From assembly GCA_050117315.1 (NCBI GenBank), contig JASFMY010000144.1, forward strand, positions 1 to 16,334: a DNA stretch of 16,334 nucleotides, written 5' to 3'. The position numbers were made by a program, and so were the translations under genes. This document shows, piece by piece, positions 1-7,805 of this stretch. Each line of letters opens with the position of its first letter. Position 1 is the first letter of the stretch. A model generated the notes under the pieces. That model did not search any database. It had not been told where the DNA came from and saw only the letters and a program-made list of their open reading frames with translations. The DNA is from JANQIV01 sp050117315. Lineage in GTDB: Bacteria > Bacteroidota > Ignavibacteria > Ignavibacteriales > Melioribacteraceae.

Positions 1-202
1 TATCTTAATCCGCCGGAAAAAGCACTCGTTATCTGTGTTGATGAAAAGAGTCAAATTCAAGCATTAGATAGAACACAACCCGGATTACCAATGAAACCAG
101 GTTGAAAAGGTAGAATGACACATGATTATAAAAGAAATGGAACTACATCACTCTTTGCAGAGTATGCCCCGCTGTCGGTATCATACTATCAAACGAATTT
201 AG
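1..202 (+). pseudogene. IS630-family transposase remnant (internal fragment)
   Basis: Frame 1 from base 1 reads NPPEKALVICVDEKSQIQAL, then DRTQPGLP, and after a stop THDYKRNGTTSLFA. As I recall them, these blocks belong to the DDE domain of IS630-family transposases; the Asp of CVDEK would be the first catalytic Asp. Decay is visible. There is an in-frame TGA at 103-105. After LFA (ending at 159) the frame is lost, and MPRCRYHTIKRI, resembling the conserved MPRHRHQEF stretch, appears in another frame from 164 and ends at a TAG at 200-202. The residues normally between LFA and MPR seem to be deleted. The 5' part of the gene lies outside the window, and no terminal inverted repeat or remaining catalytic residues are identifiable. 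The element is therefore inactive. The family call rests on remembered motifs, without a search. Confidence 0.75.
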
Positions 203-402
203 AATTGCCCCCTGATGTTTAGGGTCTGTGTAATAATTCTCTTTTGGAGAAGATATTTCGATTTGTTTTAACTGCTTTTTTATTTAAAACAACGGGTATG
301 AGTCTCTGTGTTCTATCAAATTAACTCCTTCATATTTGTTATCCTTCAATTTATCTTTATTTTTAAAGATCACATCTATAATTTCAACTTGGAGAATTAC
401 CT
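203..402. other. AT-rich intergenic stretch upstream of the acyl-CoA synthetase
   Basis: No convincing gene is present. It holds a 9-base perfect inverted repeat (TTGTTTTAA at 263-271, TTAAAACAA at 284-292), whose role is unknown. The stretch 203-240 may be further decayed transposase sequence, but I cannot show it. The promoter of the downstream gene must lie here, yet no clear -10/-35 or Bacteroidota-type pair stands out. A GGAG motif lies about 10 bases before the ATG at 403. Confidence 0.5.
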
Positions 403-2310
403 ATGAGTGAAAAAACAATCCCTCAATTATTTGAAGATAGTGTTGCCAAATATGCAAACAACATTTTAATGTGGGAAAGGAAAGCTGATAAGTACGAAGG
501 GTCTACTTACCTGGAAATTAAAAATGATGTTTACAAATTTGCTGCTGGATTAATTTCCCTCGGCTTGCAGAAAGGTGAAAGAACAGCATTAATTTCCGAA
601 GGAAGAAACTCCTGGGTAATTAGTGAAGCAGGTGCTTTATACACGGGAGCAATAAACGTTCCCCTATCTGTTAAGATTGAAGAACCTGAAGAATTAAAGT
701 TTAGACTAGCTCATTCCGGGACTAAAATTGCAATCGTTTCGGGAATGCATGCACATAAAATTAGAAATATAAAAAACGATCTGCCGGATCTTGAAAAAAC
801 AGTTATTCTTGATGATATGCCGAATATGAAGGATGATGAAATTTTTTTTGATGATGTGCTGAAACTTGGTGAAGAATATTTAAAAGATAATGAAGAAGAA
901 TTCAATAATATATGGCAGTCAATTAAACAGGATGATATTGCGAACATCTGTTATACATCCGGAACAACGGCAGATCCCAAGGGCATAATGCTTTCGCATA
1001 GAAACTATACGGCTAATGTTGAGCAGTCGTCTGCAATGCTGCCTATACCTGAACACTATGTTTCGCTTTTAATTTTACCGTGGGACCATGCATTTGCACA
1101 CACTGCGGGAATTTACACCTTGCTCAGTAACGGCGCAAGTTTGGCATCTGTTCAGATTGGTAAAACGGCAATGGATACGCTAAAAAGCATTCCTCAAAAT
1201 ATAAAAGAAACAAAACCTACCTTTTTATTAAGCGTTCCGGCACTCGCAAAAAATTTTAGGAAAAATATTGAGAAGGGAATTAAGGCAAAAGGACCGAAAG
1301 TAGAAAAACTATTCAACAATGCATTAAAGCTTGCTTATGAGTACAACAAAGAAGGGCATAATAAAGGAAAAGGGCTGCAGAAACTGAAAAGGCCTTTACT
1401 TGTTTTATATGATAAAATATTGTTCAGTAAAATAAGAGAAGGCTTTGGCGGAAGACTTGAATTTTTTATCGGCGGCGGCGCTTTGCTTGATATAGAATTA
1501 CAGAGATTCTTTTATGCGATCGGGATACCGATGTACCAGGGATACGGCTTAACCGAAGCTGCACCTGTTATTTCAGCCAATGTACAGATGAAACACAAAC
1601 TCGGCTCATCCGGTTATATTGTACAAGATCTTGAAGTGAAAATCTGTAATGCTGACGGGATTGAATTGCCGGTCGGCGAAAGGGGAGAAATAGTATGCCG
1701 CGGCGAAAATGTAATGAAAGGCTACTGGAAAAATGAATCTGCAACAAACGAAACATTAAAGGACGGCTGGCTTTACACTGGCGATCTCGGCTATATGGAT
1801 GGTGAGGGATTTCTCTACGTGCTTGGCAGGTTTAAGAGTTTACTTATTTCTGGCGACGGCGAAAAATACTCACCCGAAGGAATTGAAGAAACAATTGTTG
1901 ACCGTTCAAACTTTGTTGAGCAAATGATGCTTTTTAACAACCAGTCGCCTTACTCTATTGCGCTTATGGTGCCGAATAAAGAAGCTGTTTTGGAAAAACT
2001 CAGGAATGATAATTTAGATATAAAATCGGATGAAGGAAAGAAGGCCGCTATAAAGATCTTTGAAGATGAGATTAACAGGTACAAGTGCGGCGGTGAATAC
2101 GAAAATATATTCCCCGAAAGATGGCTGCCTGCTTCATTTGCCATTTTAGGGGAAGCTTTCACAGAGCAGAATAGGTTTTTGAACAGCACTCTTAAAATGG
2201 TTAGAAATAGGATTACTGAATATTATAAACCAAGAATTGATTACATGTTTACTGCCGAAGGAAAAGACATTTACAATCACCAAAATAAAAATATAGTTGC
2301 AAAATTTTAG
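403..2310 (+). CDS. Long-chain fatty acid--CoA ligase (AMP-dependent synthetase)
   Basis: This 635-residue adenylate-forming enzyme is expected to activate long-chain fatty acids to acyl-CoA through an acyl-AMP intermediate, at the cytoplasmic face of the membrane. The phosphate-binding loop YTSGTTADPKG is at residues 184-194 and the adenine-binding motif YQGYGLTEAAP at about 378-388. GWLYTGDLG (about 455-463) carries the ribose-binding Asp. The hinge region GRFKSLLISGDGEKYSP is at about 475-491. The C-terminal catalytic Lys is probably Lys598 in NSTLKMVRNR. Length fits the bacterial FadD15-like long-chain branch, which is longer than typical FadD. The start ATG has a GGAG motif upstream and the N-terminus is family-like. 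It is the first intact gene after the transposase remnant and shares a strand with the next gene, but the 118-base gap makes co-transcription uncertain. Chain-length preference cannot be read from sequence. Confidence 0.93.
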   Translation: MSEKTIPQLFEDSVAKYANNILMWERKADKYEGSTYLEIKNDVYKFAAGLISLGLQKGERTALISEGRNSWVISEAGALYTGAINVPLSVKIEEPEELKFRLAHSGTKIAIVSGMHAHKIRNIKNDLPDLEKTVILDDMPNMKDDEIFFDDVLKLGEEYLKDNEEEFNNIWQSIKQDDIANICYTSGTTADPKGIMLSHRNYTANVEQSSAMLPIPEHYVSLLILPWDHAFAHTAGIYTLLSNGASLASVQIGKTAMDTLKSIPQNIKETKPTFLLSVPALAKNFRKNIEKGIKAKGPKVEKLFNNALKLAYEYNKEGHNKGKGLQKLKRPLLVLYDKILFSKIREGFGGRLEFFIGGGALLDIELQRFFYAIGIPMYQGYGLTEAAPVISANVQMKHKLGSSGYIVQDLEVKICNADGIELPVGERGEIVCRGENVMKGYWKNESATNETLKDGWLYTGDLGYMDGEGFLYVLGRFKSLLISGDGEKYSPEGIEETIVDRSNFVEQMMLFNNQSPYSIALMVPNKEAVLEKLRNDNLDIKSDEGKKAAIKIFEDEINRYKCGGEYENIFPERWLPASFAILGEAFTEQNRFLNSTLKMVRNRITEYYKPRIDYMFTAEGKDIYNHQNKNIVAKF

Positions 2311-2428
2311 TTTATAGAAAGCCTAACTTTTCAAAAAAGTTGAACTTCTGCCTGGGAAAAAAAGCAAACTAATTTAATAGCTACTCGTCTAACTGTTTTC
2401 GTTCAAGCAACAACTAAAAGGGCAATTA
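2311..2428. other. Intergenic gap with weak AT-rich hairpin
   Basis: A perfect 7-base stem with a 3-base loop (2325-2331 with 2335-2341) follows the acyl-CoA synthetase stop. It is almost all A/T and has no clear U-tract after it, so it is only a weak terminator candidate. An AGGG motif sits 7 bases before the ATG of the next gene. No other signal is apparent. Confidence 0.3.
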
Positions 2429-4198
2429 ATGAAAAAATTCAGAGCATTTAGTTTCGTTTTATTAATTCTAATGCTGTCTTCTTTTGTCAAGTCCCAGCAT
2501 ATAGTACATGTAGATTTAAATGAAAGAGAAGATGATTTATTTTATGTGGAAGTCTTCCCGGAAAAATTGTCTAAAGAAAATGGTGTTTTCAACTTTGCCG
2601 CAACCGCGCCGGGTGCTTATCAAAGGATGGATTTGGGAAGATACGTAAAATCATTCCAGGCATTTGATAAAGACGAATACGAAATTGAAGTTGAGCAGAT
2701 TTCTACGAACAGGTGGAAAATTGCCGAGCCTGAAAAAGTTGAAAGGATATTTTATCTGATTGCCGAAACATGGGATACACCTGTTGAAAAAGACCCGATT
2801 TATAGGATGGCGGGATCATCAATTGAAGACGATAATGTTTTGATAAACGGGAACTGCGTGTTTGGCTATTTTGACGGTATGCAGCATTACCCGGTTAACT
2901 TGGAATTAAGTTATCCATCGGATTGGATAGTAGGAACTGCTCTGGAAAAAAACGGGAACGATTACTATGTTGTTGAAGATTATGACCACATTGTTGATTC
3001 ACCAATTTTGGCCGGCGAACTTTCCAAAGCCTCACTTGATATTTCCGGGACGGAAGTAGATGTATTTACTTATTCTAAAACCGGGTTAATAAAATCTCAG
3101 GACTTGCTGGATTCCGTAGAGGATATTTTATTTGCTGCCGAAGATTTTATAAACGGCTTGCCGGTCGATAGGTACGCTTTTCTTTTTCATTTTGAAGATG
3201 TTGGAGCCGGTGCGTGGGAACATAATTATAGTTCGATTTATGTAATGCAAGAAAGTGAGCTAACTGATCAAGTAATTCAAGATTTGAGGTCTATAGTTGC
3301 ACATGAATTTTTTCATATTGTAACCCCGCTTCATATTCACAGTGAACTGGTATCAAATTTTAATTTTGCTGAACCGGATCTTTCACAGCATACTTGGTTT
3401 TACGAAGGGGTAACCGAGTGGGCATCGGATATCTTACAATTAAGAGACAGCTTAATAACCCTGGAAGAATATTTAGCTCAAATGACTATAAAACTCAGGC
3501 AGGCAGAAAACTTTAACCATGAATTAAGCTTGAGAGATTTATCGGAAAACGCGATTGAATTGCAGGACCAGTTTTACCTTTTCTATTGTAGGGGCGCTGC
3601 TGTAGCTTCGCTGCTTGATTTAAAACTGCTGAAATTATCCGGCGGGAAAAGGGGGCTCCGCGAAGTTATTAACGAACTGGCAAAAGATTACGGTACTGAA
3701 AAACCTTTTGGTGAAAAAAGTTTTTTTGATGAATTTGTAAATAGAACGTACCCTGAAATTAAAGATTTTATAGACAACTATATTAAGGACGCCAAGAAGC
3801 TTCCGCTTAAGGAATTGTACGAAGAGATTGGAGTTAAATATATTGAAGTAGCGGGATACGACAGCAGCAGGATAGGGTTTGATTTGGGCATCGGGTTCAA
3901 AGACAACAAGTTTGTAGTTACAAAAGTTGAAAATGATGAATATGATATTAGACTTGGCGATGTATATTATAAATACAACGGAGAGGAAATAACACAGGAA
4001 AATGTTCAGGAGATTTTTATCGGTTTGACATCTTCCCAACCGGGCGATACGGCAAAAATAACATTCAAACGCGGTGAAGAAGAGTTTGAAATTGAATATG
4101 TTTTCAAGCCGAGGAGAATAAAACATAGTTTCGAAATTTCAGAAAATGCTACCGAAGAACAACTGAAATTGCGTGAAGTGTTTATGAAGAATTTGTAA
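2429..4198 (+). CDS. Exported M61-family metallopeptidase with PDZ-like C-terminus
   Basis: This 589-residue protein starts with a signal peptide (basic MKKFR, hydrophobic core at about 7-19, likely cleavage near residues 22-24; no lipobox Cys). It is therefore predicted to act in the periplasm or outside the cell. The zinc-binding HExxH is H292-E-F-F-H296. The third ligand is probably Glu326 in YEGVTEW, in the EGxT context used by M61 (glycyl aminopeptidase) enzymes. Just upstream GAWEHNYSS (about 261-269) matches the family's GGLEH-type substrate-binding block. Residues about 475-560 look like a PDZ domain (GFDLGIGF, then IRLGDVYYKYNGEE), the usual M61 layout of N-terminal beta domain, thermolysin-like core and PDZ. 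The true substrate is unknown; the family includes aminopeptidases preferring N-terminal Gly or Ala. The ATG has an AGGG motif 7 bases upstream. Confidence 0.87.
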   Translation: MKKFRAFSFVLLILMLSSFVKSQHIVHVDLNEREDDLFYVEVFPEKLSKENGVFNFAATAPGAYQRMDLGRYVKSFQAFDKDEYEIEVEQISTNRWKIAEPEKVERIFYLIAETWDTPVEKDPIYRMAGSSIEDDNVLINGNCVFGYFDGMQHYPVNLELSYPSDWIVGTALEKNGNDYYVVEDYDHIVDSPILAGELSKASLDISGTEVDVFTYSKTGLIKSQDLLDSVEDILFAAEDFINGLPVDRYAFLFHFEDVGAGAWEHNYSSIYVMQESELTDQVIQDLRSIVAHEFFHIVTPLHIHSELVSNFNFAEPDLSQHTWFYEGVTEWASDILQLRDSLITLEEYLAQMTIKLRQAENFNHELSLRDLSENAIELQDQFYLFYCRGAAVASLLDLKLLKLSGGKRGLREVINELAKDYGTEKPFGEKSFFDEFVNRTYPEIKDFIDNYIKDAKKLPLKELYEEIGVKYIEVAGYDSSRIGFDLGIGFKDNKFVVTKVENDEYDIRLGDVYYKYNGEEITQENVQEIFIGLTSSQPGDTAKITFKRGEEEFEIEYVFKPRRIKHSFEISENATEEQLKLREVFMKNL

Positions 4199-4217
4199 GG
4201 CAGAATTTAATTCTGCC
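4199..4217 (+). terminator. Perfect hairpin directly after the M61 peptidase stop
   Basis: GGCAGAAT (4199-4206), loop TTA, ATTCTGCC (4210-4217) forms a perfect 8-base stem that begins on the base after the TAA stop. Its position suggests transcription termination or 3'-end stabilisation. No strong U-tract follows, so a classical intrinsic terminator is not certain. Confidence 0.5.
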
Positions 4218-4240
4218 GGAGACGGTTTGAAAAATTTGTA

Positions 4241-4340
4241 AACCTAAATATGTAGCGCATAAAATCCCCGAAAGTAGTGGCATAATATTTTTAAGTGACG
4301 ATTATGAGTTTGCCGGAAAACTCAGGGGATTTTATAGGTT
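4241..4340. repeat. Nested inverted-repeat structure in convergent intergenic gap
   Basis: ATAAAATCCCC (4259-4269) is a perfect 11-base inverted repeat of GGGGATTTTAT (4325-4335). Nested inside and abutting the right arm is a second perfect hairpin, TGAGTTT (4305-4311) and AAACTCA (4318-4324) around a GCCGGA loop. CATAAT (4281-4286) can also pair with ATTATG (4301-4306), partly competing with that hairpin. The outer stem can be prolonged by AACCT (4241-4245) with AGGTT (4336-4340) if bases 4246-4258 bulge out. The structure lies between two convergent genes. It could be a shared terminator, a small structured RNA or a small transposon-like remnant; the sequence does not decide. Confidence 0.45.
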
Positions 4341-4372
4341 ACCGGGTGGTCATCGGTCTCAATTAGTTTTCA

Positions 4373-4984
4373 TTACTTCTTTTCTTTTTGAGGAATAGGT
4401 TTTAGAACAATATTGGTTTTAGCTGCCAAACAAACGTGTATTTCTTTAGTTTTATTCTTAATAATTTCAATTGCTCCCCCACTATACCATGAATCATACG
4501 AATGTTTGTCAAACTGTAAATTCCTGGAGTCATACTGTTCGTCGTTAACTGTTGTGAGTTTTGGCGAAAATTTTTCCGGTAATTTTAGAAAGAAAGTAAC
4601 CGACTCACCCGGTTCAATTTTGTCCTTTGACGGATATTTTGATTTATCTTTCACTAATTGTAATTGATCGCCTTTGTTAGTAATTATTTTGAAAGTATCC
4701 GTTATGTAATTAAGAGGTATTGAATTTTGTGATTCGTTTACAACCTTTATCTCAATAACTTTGACAGTAAAATCAGCATATGCATAAATATTTGTGTTCA
4801 TTTCACGGGAACTGTAATATTTTGCTCCCAAAATTTCATCATAACTTACAATCTTAAATTGATCGCTTAATAAAGGATCCATTTTAATTCCGAAAAAATC
4901 ATCCATTGTAGTTGTTGAACTACAAGCTAAATGAAGTAAAATTGTTACAAAAATTGAATAGCTTGAAAATTTTTTTATTAACAT
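4373..4984 (-). CDS. Hypothetical lipoprotein
   Basis: This 203-residue protein is of unknown function. Residues 1-20 form a lipoprotein signal peptide (MLIKKF, hydrophobic stretch, then LHLAC), with Cys21 as the predicted lipidated residue, followed by a Ser/Thr-rich linker. The remainder (about 45-180) alternates beta-strand-like segments: FTVKVIEIKVVNES, then DTFKIITNKGDQLQL, then IEPGESVTFFLKLP. This resembles the immunoglobulin-like beta-sandwich fold seen in DUF4352-type exported proteins, but that is a pattern impression only. The ATG is preceded by GGAG about 9 bases upstream. The gene follows hemL on the same strand after a 97-base gap containing a palindrome, so it is probably a separate unit and not part of heme synthesis. 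Confidence 0.8.
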   Translation of the reverse strand: MLIKKFSSYSIFVTILLHLACSSTTTMDDFFGIKMDPLLSDQFKIVSYDEILGAKYYSSREMNTNIYAYADFTVKVIEIKVVNESQNSIPLNYITDTFKIITNKGDQLQLVKDKSKYPSKDKIEPGESVTFFLKLPEKFSPKLTTVNDEQYDSRNLQFDKHSYDSWYSGGAIEIIKNKTKEIHVCLAAKTNIVLKPIPQKEKK

Positions 4985-5018
4985 TTTTTATTTCTCCATG
5001 ACGGAATGTTGAAATAAA

Positions 5019-5042
5019 ATTATTCGTTTATAAATGAATAAT
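5019..5042 (-). terminator. 24-base near-perfect palindrome downstream of hemL
   Basis: ATTATTC (5019-5025) pairs with GAATAAT (5036-5042), and the interior TTTATAAA is itself palindromic. Eleven of twelve pairs match; only G5026/T5035 breaks the symmetry. On the minus strand the stem is followed by a T-rich run, so it may terminate the heme operon about 40 bases after hemL. Being A/T-only apart from one pair, it could equally be an operator for the lipoprotein gene that starts at 4984. Confidence 0.35.
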
Positions 5043-5081
5043 CAATACTATTACAGAAGGATATTTTTTTTTGACCAAGAA

Positions 5082-6371
5082 TTATAAAATTTCTTTCAAC
5101 GAATCATAGTGTACAGAAATCGTTTTATCCAGGTCTTCATCAGTATGCGCAATTGAAATAAACATTGCCTCGAATTGTGCAGGAGCTAAATAAATTCCTC
5201 TTTTCAGCATTTCATGAAAATATTTGCCGTAAAGTTCCGTATCCGAAGCAACGGCATCTGCAAAATTGTTAACCGGATTCTCATTAAAAAACATACAACT
5301 CATCGAGCCGACCCTGTTCATAGCATAATTTCTCCCAAGCTTTTCTAAATTTGCTTTAAAGCCGTTTTCAAGTTTTATTGCTTTTTCTTCCAATAAATCA
5401 AACAACCTGGGATTATCTTGAATATGTTTTAACGCCGCATAACCTGCTGCCATTGCAAGGGGGTTGCCGCTTAATGTGCCGGCTTGATAAATCGGCCCGC
5501 TAGGAGCAATCCTTTCCATAATTTCTTTTTTCCCGCCGAATGCACCAACAGGTAAACCTCCGCCGATAATTTTCCCGAATGTTGATAAATCCGGTGTAAT
5601 TCCGAGCATTTCCTGTGCACCTCCTTTTGCAACACGGAAGCCCGTCATAACTTCGTCAAATATCAAAACTATATTTTCTTCGTAGCAGATATCTCTCAAG
5701 CCTTTTATAAAATAATCATTGGATTTTATAACGCCCATGTTACCGGCAATTGGTTCAATTATTACAGCAGCAATTTTATTTTTATTTTTTTGAACAAGAT
5801 TTTTTACCGATTCCAGGTCGTTATAATCCGCAAGTAAAGTATCGGCAGCATTTCCTCTTGTAACACCGGGACTTGTCGGTACGCCCAATGTCAACGCGCC
5901 TGAACCGGCTTTAATTAAAAAATAATCCGCATGCCCGTGATAACAGCCTTCAAACTTTATGAATTTTTCTTTCCCGGTATATCCTCTTGCAGCACGCACC
6001 GCACTCATTGTTGCTTCGGTTCCGCTGTTTACCATTCGAACTAATTCGACTGAAGGTACAAGCTCTGTAATCAATTCAGCCATTTTAATTTCAATCTCAG
6101 TCGGTGCACCAAAGCTGGTACCGTTTTCAATGCTTTCCAGTAACGCCGATTTTATAAACTCCGGGTTGTGTCCGAATAAATGAGGTCCCCAGCTCCCGAT
6201 GTAATCAATGTATTCGTTGCCGTCGGCATCAATCATCTTTGATCCTTCGCCCCGTCTGATAAACAAAGGGTTTCCGCCGACAGACTTGAAAGCGCGGACC
6301 GGCGAATTAACCCCCCCCGGGATAAACATTTTTGCTTCTTCAAATAATTGTTCACTTTTAGAAATATTCAT
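5082..6371 (-). CDS. hemL: Glutamate-1-semialdehyde 2,1-aminomutase
   Basis: HemL converts glutamate-1-semialdehyde to 5-aminolevulinate with pyridoxal phosphate (PLP), the second step of the C5 heme route begun by HemA in the same operon. Numbering from a GTG one codon upstream, the N-terminal block PGGVNSPVRAF is at 19-29 and SGTEA at 117-121. CYHGHAD is at 144-150, and the PLP-contacting Asp lies in IFDEVMTGFR (about 238-247). The Schiff-base lysine is Lys268 in STFGKIIGGGLPVGAFGG. Length (429-430) is normal for the family. The frame could begin at GTG 6374, but the GGAG at 6377-6380 is only 2 bases from it and 5 bases from the ATG at 6371, so I chose the ATG. An 8-G run lies in codons near residue 20. 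It is the last gene of the heme cluster, 21 bases after hemY. Confidence 0.96.
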   Translation of the reverse strand: MNISKSEQLFEEAKMFIPGGVNSPVRAFKSVGGNPLFIRRGEGSKMIDADGNEYIDYIGSWGPHLFGHNPEFIKSALLESIENGTSFGAPTEIEIKMAELITELVPSVELVRMVNSGTEATMSAVRAARGYTGKEKFIKFEGCYHGHADYFLIKAGSGALTLGVPTSPGVTRGNAADTLLADYNDLESVKNLVQKNKNKIAAVIIEPIAGNMGVIKSNDYFIKGLRDICYEENIVLIFDEVMTGFRVAKGGAQEMLGITPDLSTFGKIIGGGLPVGAFGGKKEIMERIAPSGPIYQAGTLSGNPLAMAAGYAALKHIQDNPRLFDLLEEKAIKLENGFKANLEKLGRNYAMNRVGSMSCMFFNENPVNNFADAVASDTELYGKYFHEMLKRGIYLAPAQFEAMFISIAHTDEDLDKTISVHYDSLKEIL

Positions 6372-6376
6372 CACAG

Positions 6377-6380
6377 CTCC
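6377..6380 (-). promoter_or_regulatory. Ribosome binding site deciding the hemL start
   Basis: The minus strand reads GGAG-CT-GTG-ATG. Spacing of 5 bases to ATG 6371 is workable, whereas 2 bases to GTG 6374 is too short, so the ATG is preferred. Confidence 0.6.
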
Positions 6381-6392
6381 GTAGTCTTAAGT

Positions 6393-7802
6393 CTACACAG
6401 TAAATTTATCAATAATATTTTTTTCTATGTATCCGTTAATCATGTTTAAGTTGACCCCTGCATTTTTCACACAATCCCCAACTGAAATTCCGCCGATGTA
6501 ATTACCGCTTAAAAATATACCGGGATTATTTTTTTCTAAATCCTTAAACTTATTTAAGAGTGTTATGTAACCCAAATTATATTGAGGAATTGCTTTTTTC
6601 CAAAATTTGGTTTTAATGAACTCCGGCTCGCCTTTTGCGTTCATGATTTCACTAAACTCAGAGATTACTTTCTTGGTTAATTCGTTTTCATCTAATTCAA
6701 ACAGATGAGGGTTGCGTGCACCTCCTATAAAAATTGTAAAAGCAGCATATTCATCTTCACATCTTTCGGGGAAAATTGTTGAGCTCCATATTGCTCCTAA
6801 AAAAGTTCTCTTTTCTTTTGAGGGGATTAAGAATCCGAAGCCGTCGAGTTTTTTCCCGATATTTTCTTTTTTGAATCCAAGGTATAAATTCTTAAGCGGT
6901 GGGTAATAAATTTTTTCAAAAGAGTTTTTAGCACCGGGTTCAATCGTGCTAAAAATATTCGCCGCTGCATAAGAAGGTACAGTTGATAGAATTATATTTC
7001 CTTCAATTTCATGTTTAATATCCTGCTCAAAATAGACAACTTTATAGCCTTGTTCTGTTTTATTTACTTCTTCAACAATTGCATTTAGTTTTACTTTATT
7101 TTTTAATTTTTCATAAATCGCACCGGGGAAGGACTGCATGCCTTTTTTAAAAGAAAACATTTTTGCTGATTGTTTTGATTCTTCATTTCTTTTTTTTCTT
7201 TCACGTGCACCTAAAATTACTCCTTTAAATATGCCGCCGTATTTTTCTTCAAGCCTGTATAATTTCGGGAATGCAGACCCAACGCTTAATTTATAAGGGT
7301 CGCCGGCAAATACGCCGGAAACAAAAGGATCAATAGCGTAATCGAGAAATTCTTTACCAAGTCTCCTTTCAACAAACTCTGCAATACTCTGAAAGTAGCC
7401 GTCTCCCGATCTGCTTATAAAGGGTTCTTTTAATAATCTAAGTTTAGCCTTGCCGGAGAAAAGTTTTGTTTTAAGAAAAGATTTTGGGGAAACGGGGAGT
7501 ACATGTAATTGACTGTTTTTCAATATATATCTTTTGTCAGCTGATTCATTGGCTAAAATTAAGTCATCTTTCAGACCAACCTCTTCAGCTAATTGTCTAA
7601 TCAAGGGTGTTGTTAAAAGTCCGCTGTTGCAACCATAGTCAACTAAAAAACTATCCGATTTTTCCGTATCCATTGCACCGCCGATTCTTCGTTTTGCTTC
7701 CAGAACCGTTACATTGTAGCCTTCTTTGTTCAGCCAAAAAGCAGTGGATAAACCCGAGATACCTGCTCCCAATACAACAATTTTTATATCTTTTTTATTC
7801 AT
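6393..7802 (-). CDS. hemY: Protoporphyrinogen oxidase (FAD-dependent, HemY/HemG type)
   Basis: This 469-residue flavoprotein oxidises protoporphyrinogen IX to protoporphyrin IX, normally using oxygen; databases also label this family hemG. The N-terminal dinucleotide fold IVVLGAGISGLSTAF (GxGxxG at 12-17) continues into VTVLEAKRRIGG, the FAD-ribose-binding segment. FVSGVFAGDP (about 160-169), AIPQYNLGY (about 404-412) and NYIGGISVGDC (about 434-444, FAD-binding C-terminus) match protoporphyrinogen oxidase signatures as I recall them. The related Gram-positive enzymes act on coproporphyrinogen instead. Here HemN upstream already makes protoporphyrinogen, favouring the protoporphyrin-dependent role. 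The ATG lies 3 bases after the hemH stop (TAG-CCT-ATG) with no clear ribosome site, which suggests translational coupling to hemH. Confidence 0.92.
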   Translation of the reverse strand: MNKKDIKIVVLGAGISGLSTAFWLNKEGYNVTVLEAKRRIGGAMDTEKSDSFLVDYGCNSGLLTTPLIRQLAEEVGLKDDLILANESADKRYILKNSQLHVLPVSPKSFLKTKLFSGKAKLRLLKEPFISRSGDGYFQSIAEFVERRLGKEFLDYAIDPFVSGVFAGDPYKLSVGSAFPKLYRLEEKYGGIFKGVILGARERKKRNEESKQSAKMFSFKKGMQSFPGAIYEKLKNKVKLNAIVEEVNKTEQGYKVVYFEQDIKHEIEGNIILSTVPSYAAANIFSTIEPGAKNSFEKIYYPPLKNLYLGFKKENIGKKLDGFGFLIPSKEKRTFLGAIWSSTIFPERCEDEYAAFTIFIGGARNPHLFELDENELTKKVISEFSEIMNAKGEPEFIKTKFWKKAIPQYNLGYITLLNKFKDLEKNNPGIFLSGNYIGGISVGDCVKNAGVNLNMINGYIEKNIIDKFTV

Positions 7803-7805
7803 AGG

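Noticed and set aside
263..292. Terminal inverted repeat of the IS630 remnant (TTGTTTTAA pair)
   Set aside because: The two arms are only 12 bases apart and both lie on one side of the transposase fragment, so they cannot be the two element ends.
2325..2341. Hairpin after the acyl-CoA synthetase as a firm terminator
   Set aside because: The stem is nearly all A/T and no U-tract follows; it is listed only as a weak signal in the gap.
3635..4126. Long open frame (163 codons) on the minus strand inside the M61 peptidase gene
   Set aside because: It is antisense to a clearly conserved gene, its product is rich in Phe, Ile and Cys with no domain pattern, and no ribosome site supports it.
6393..7802. 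Coproporphyrinogen III oxidase of the coproporphyrin-dependent route
   Set aside because: The operon encodes HemN, which yields protoporphyrinogen, and there is no coproheme decarboxylase-like gene in the window.
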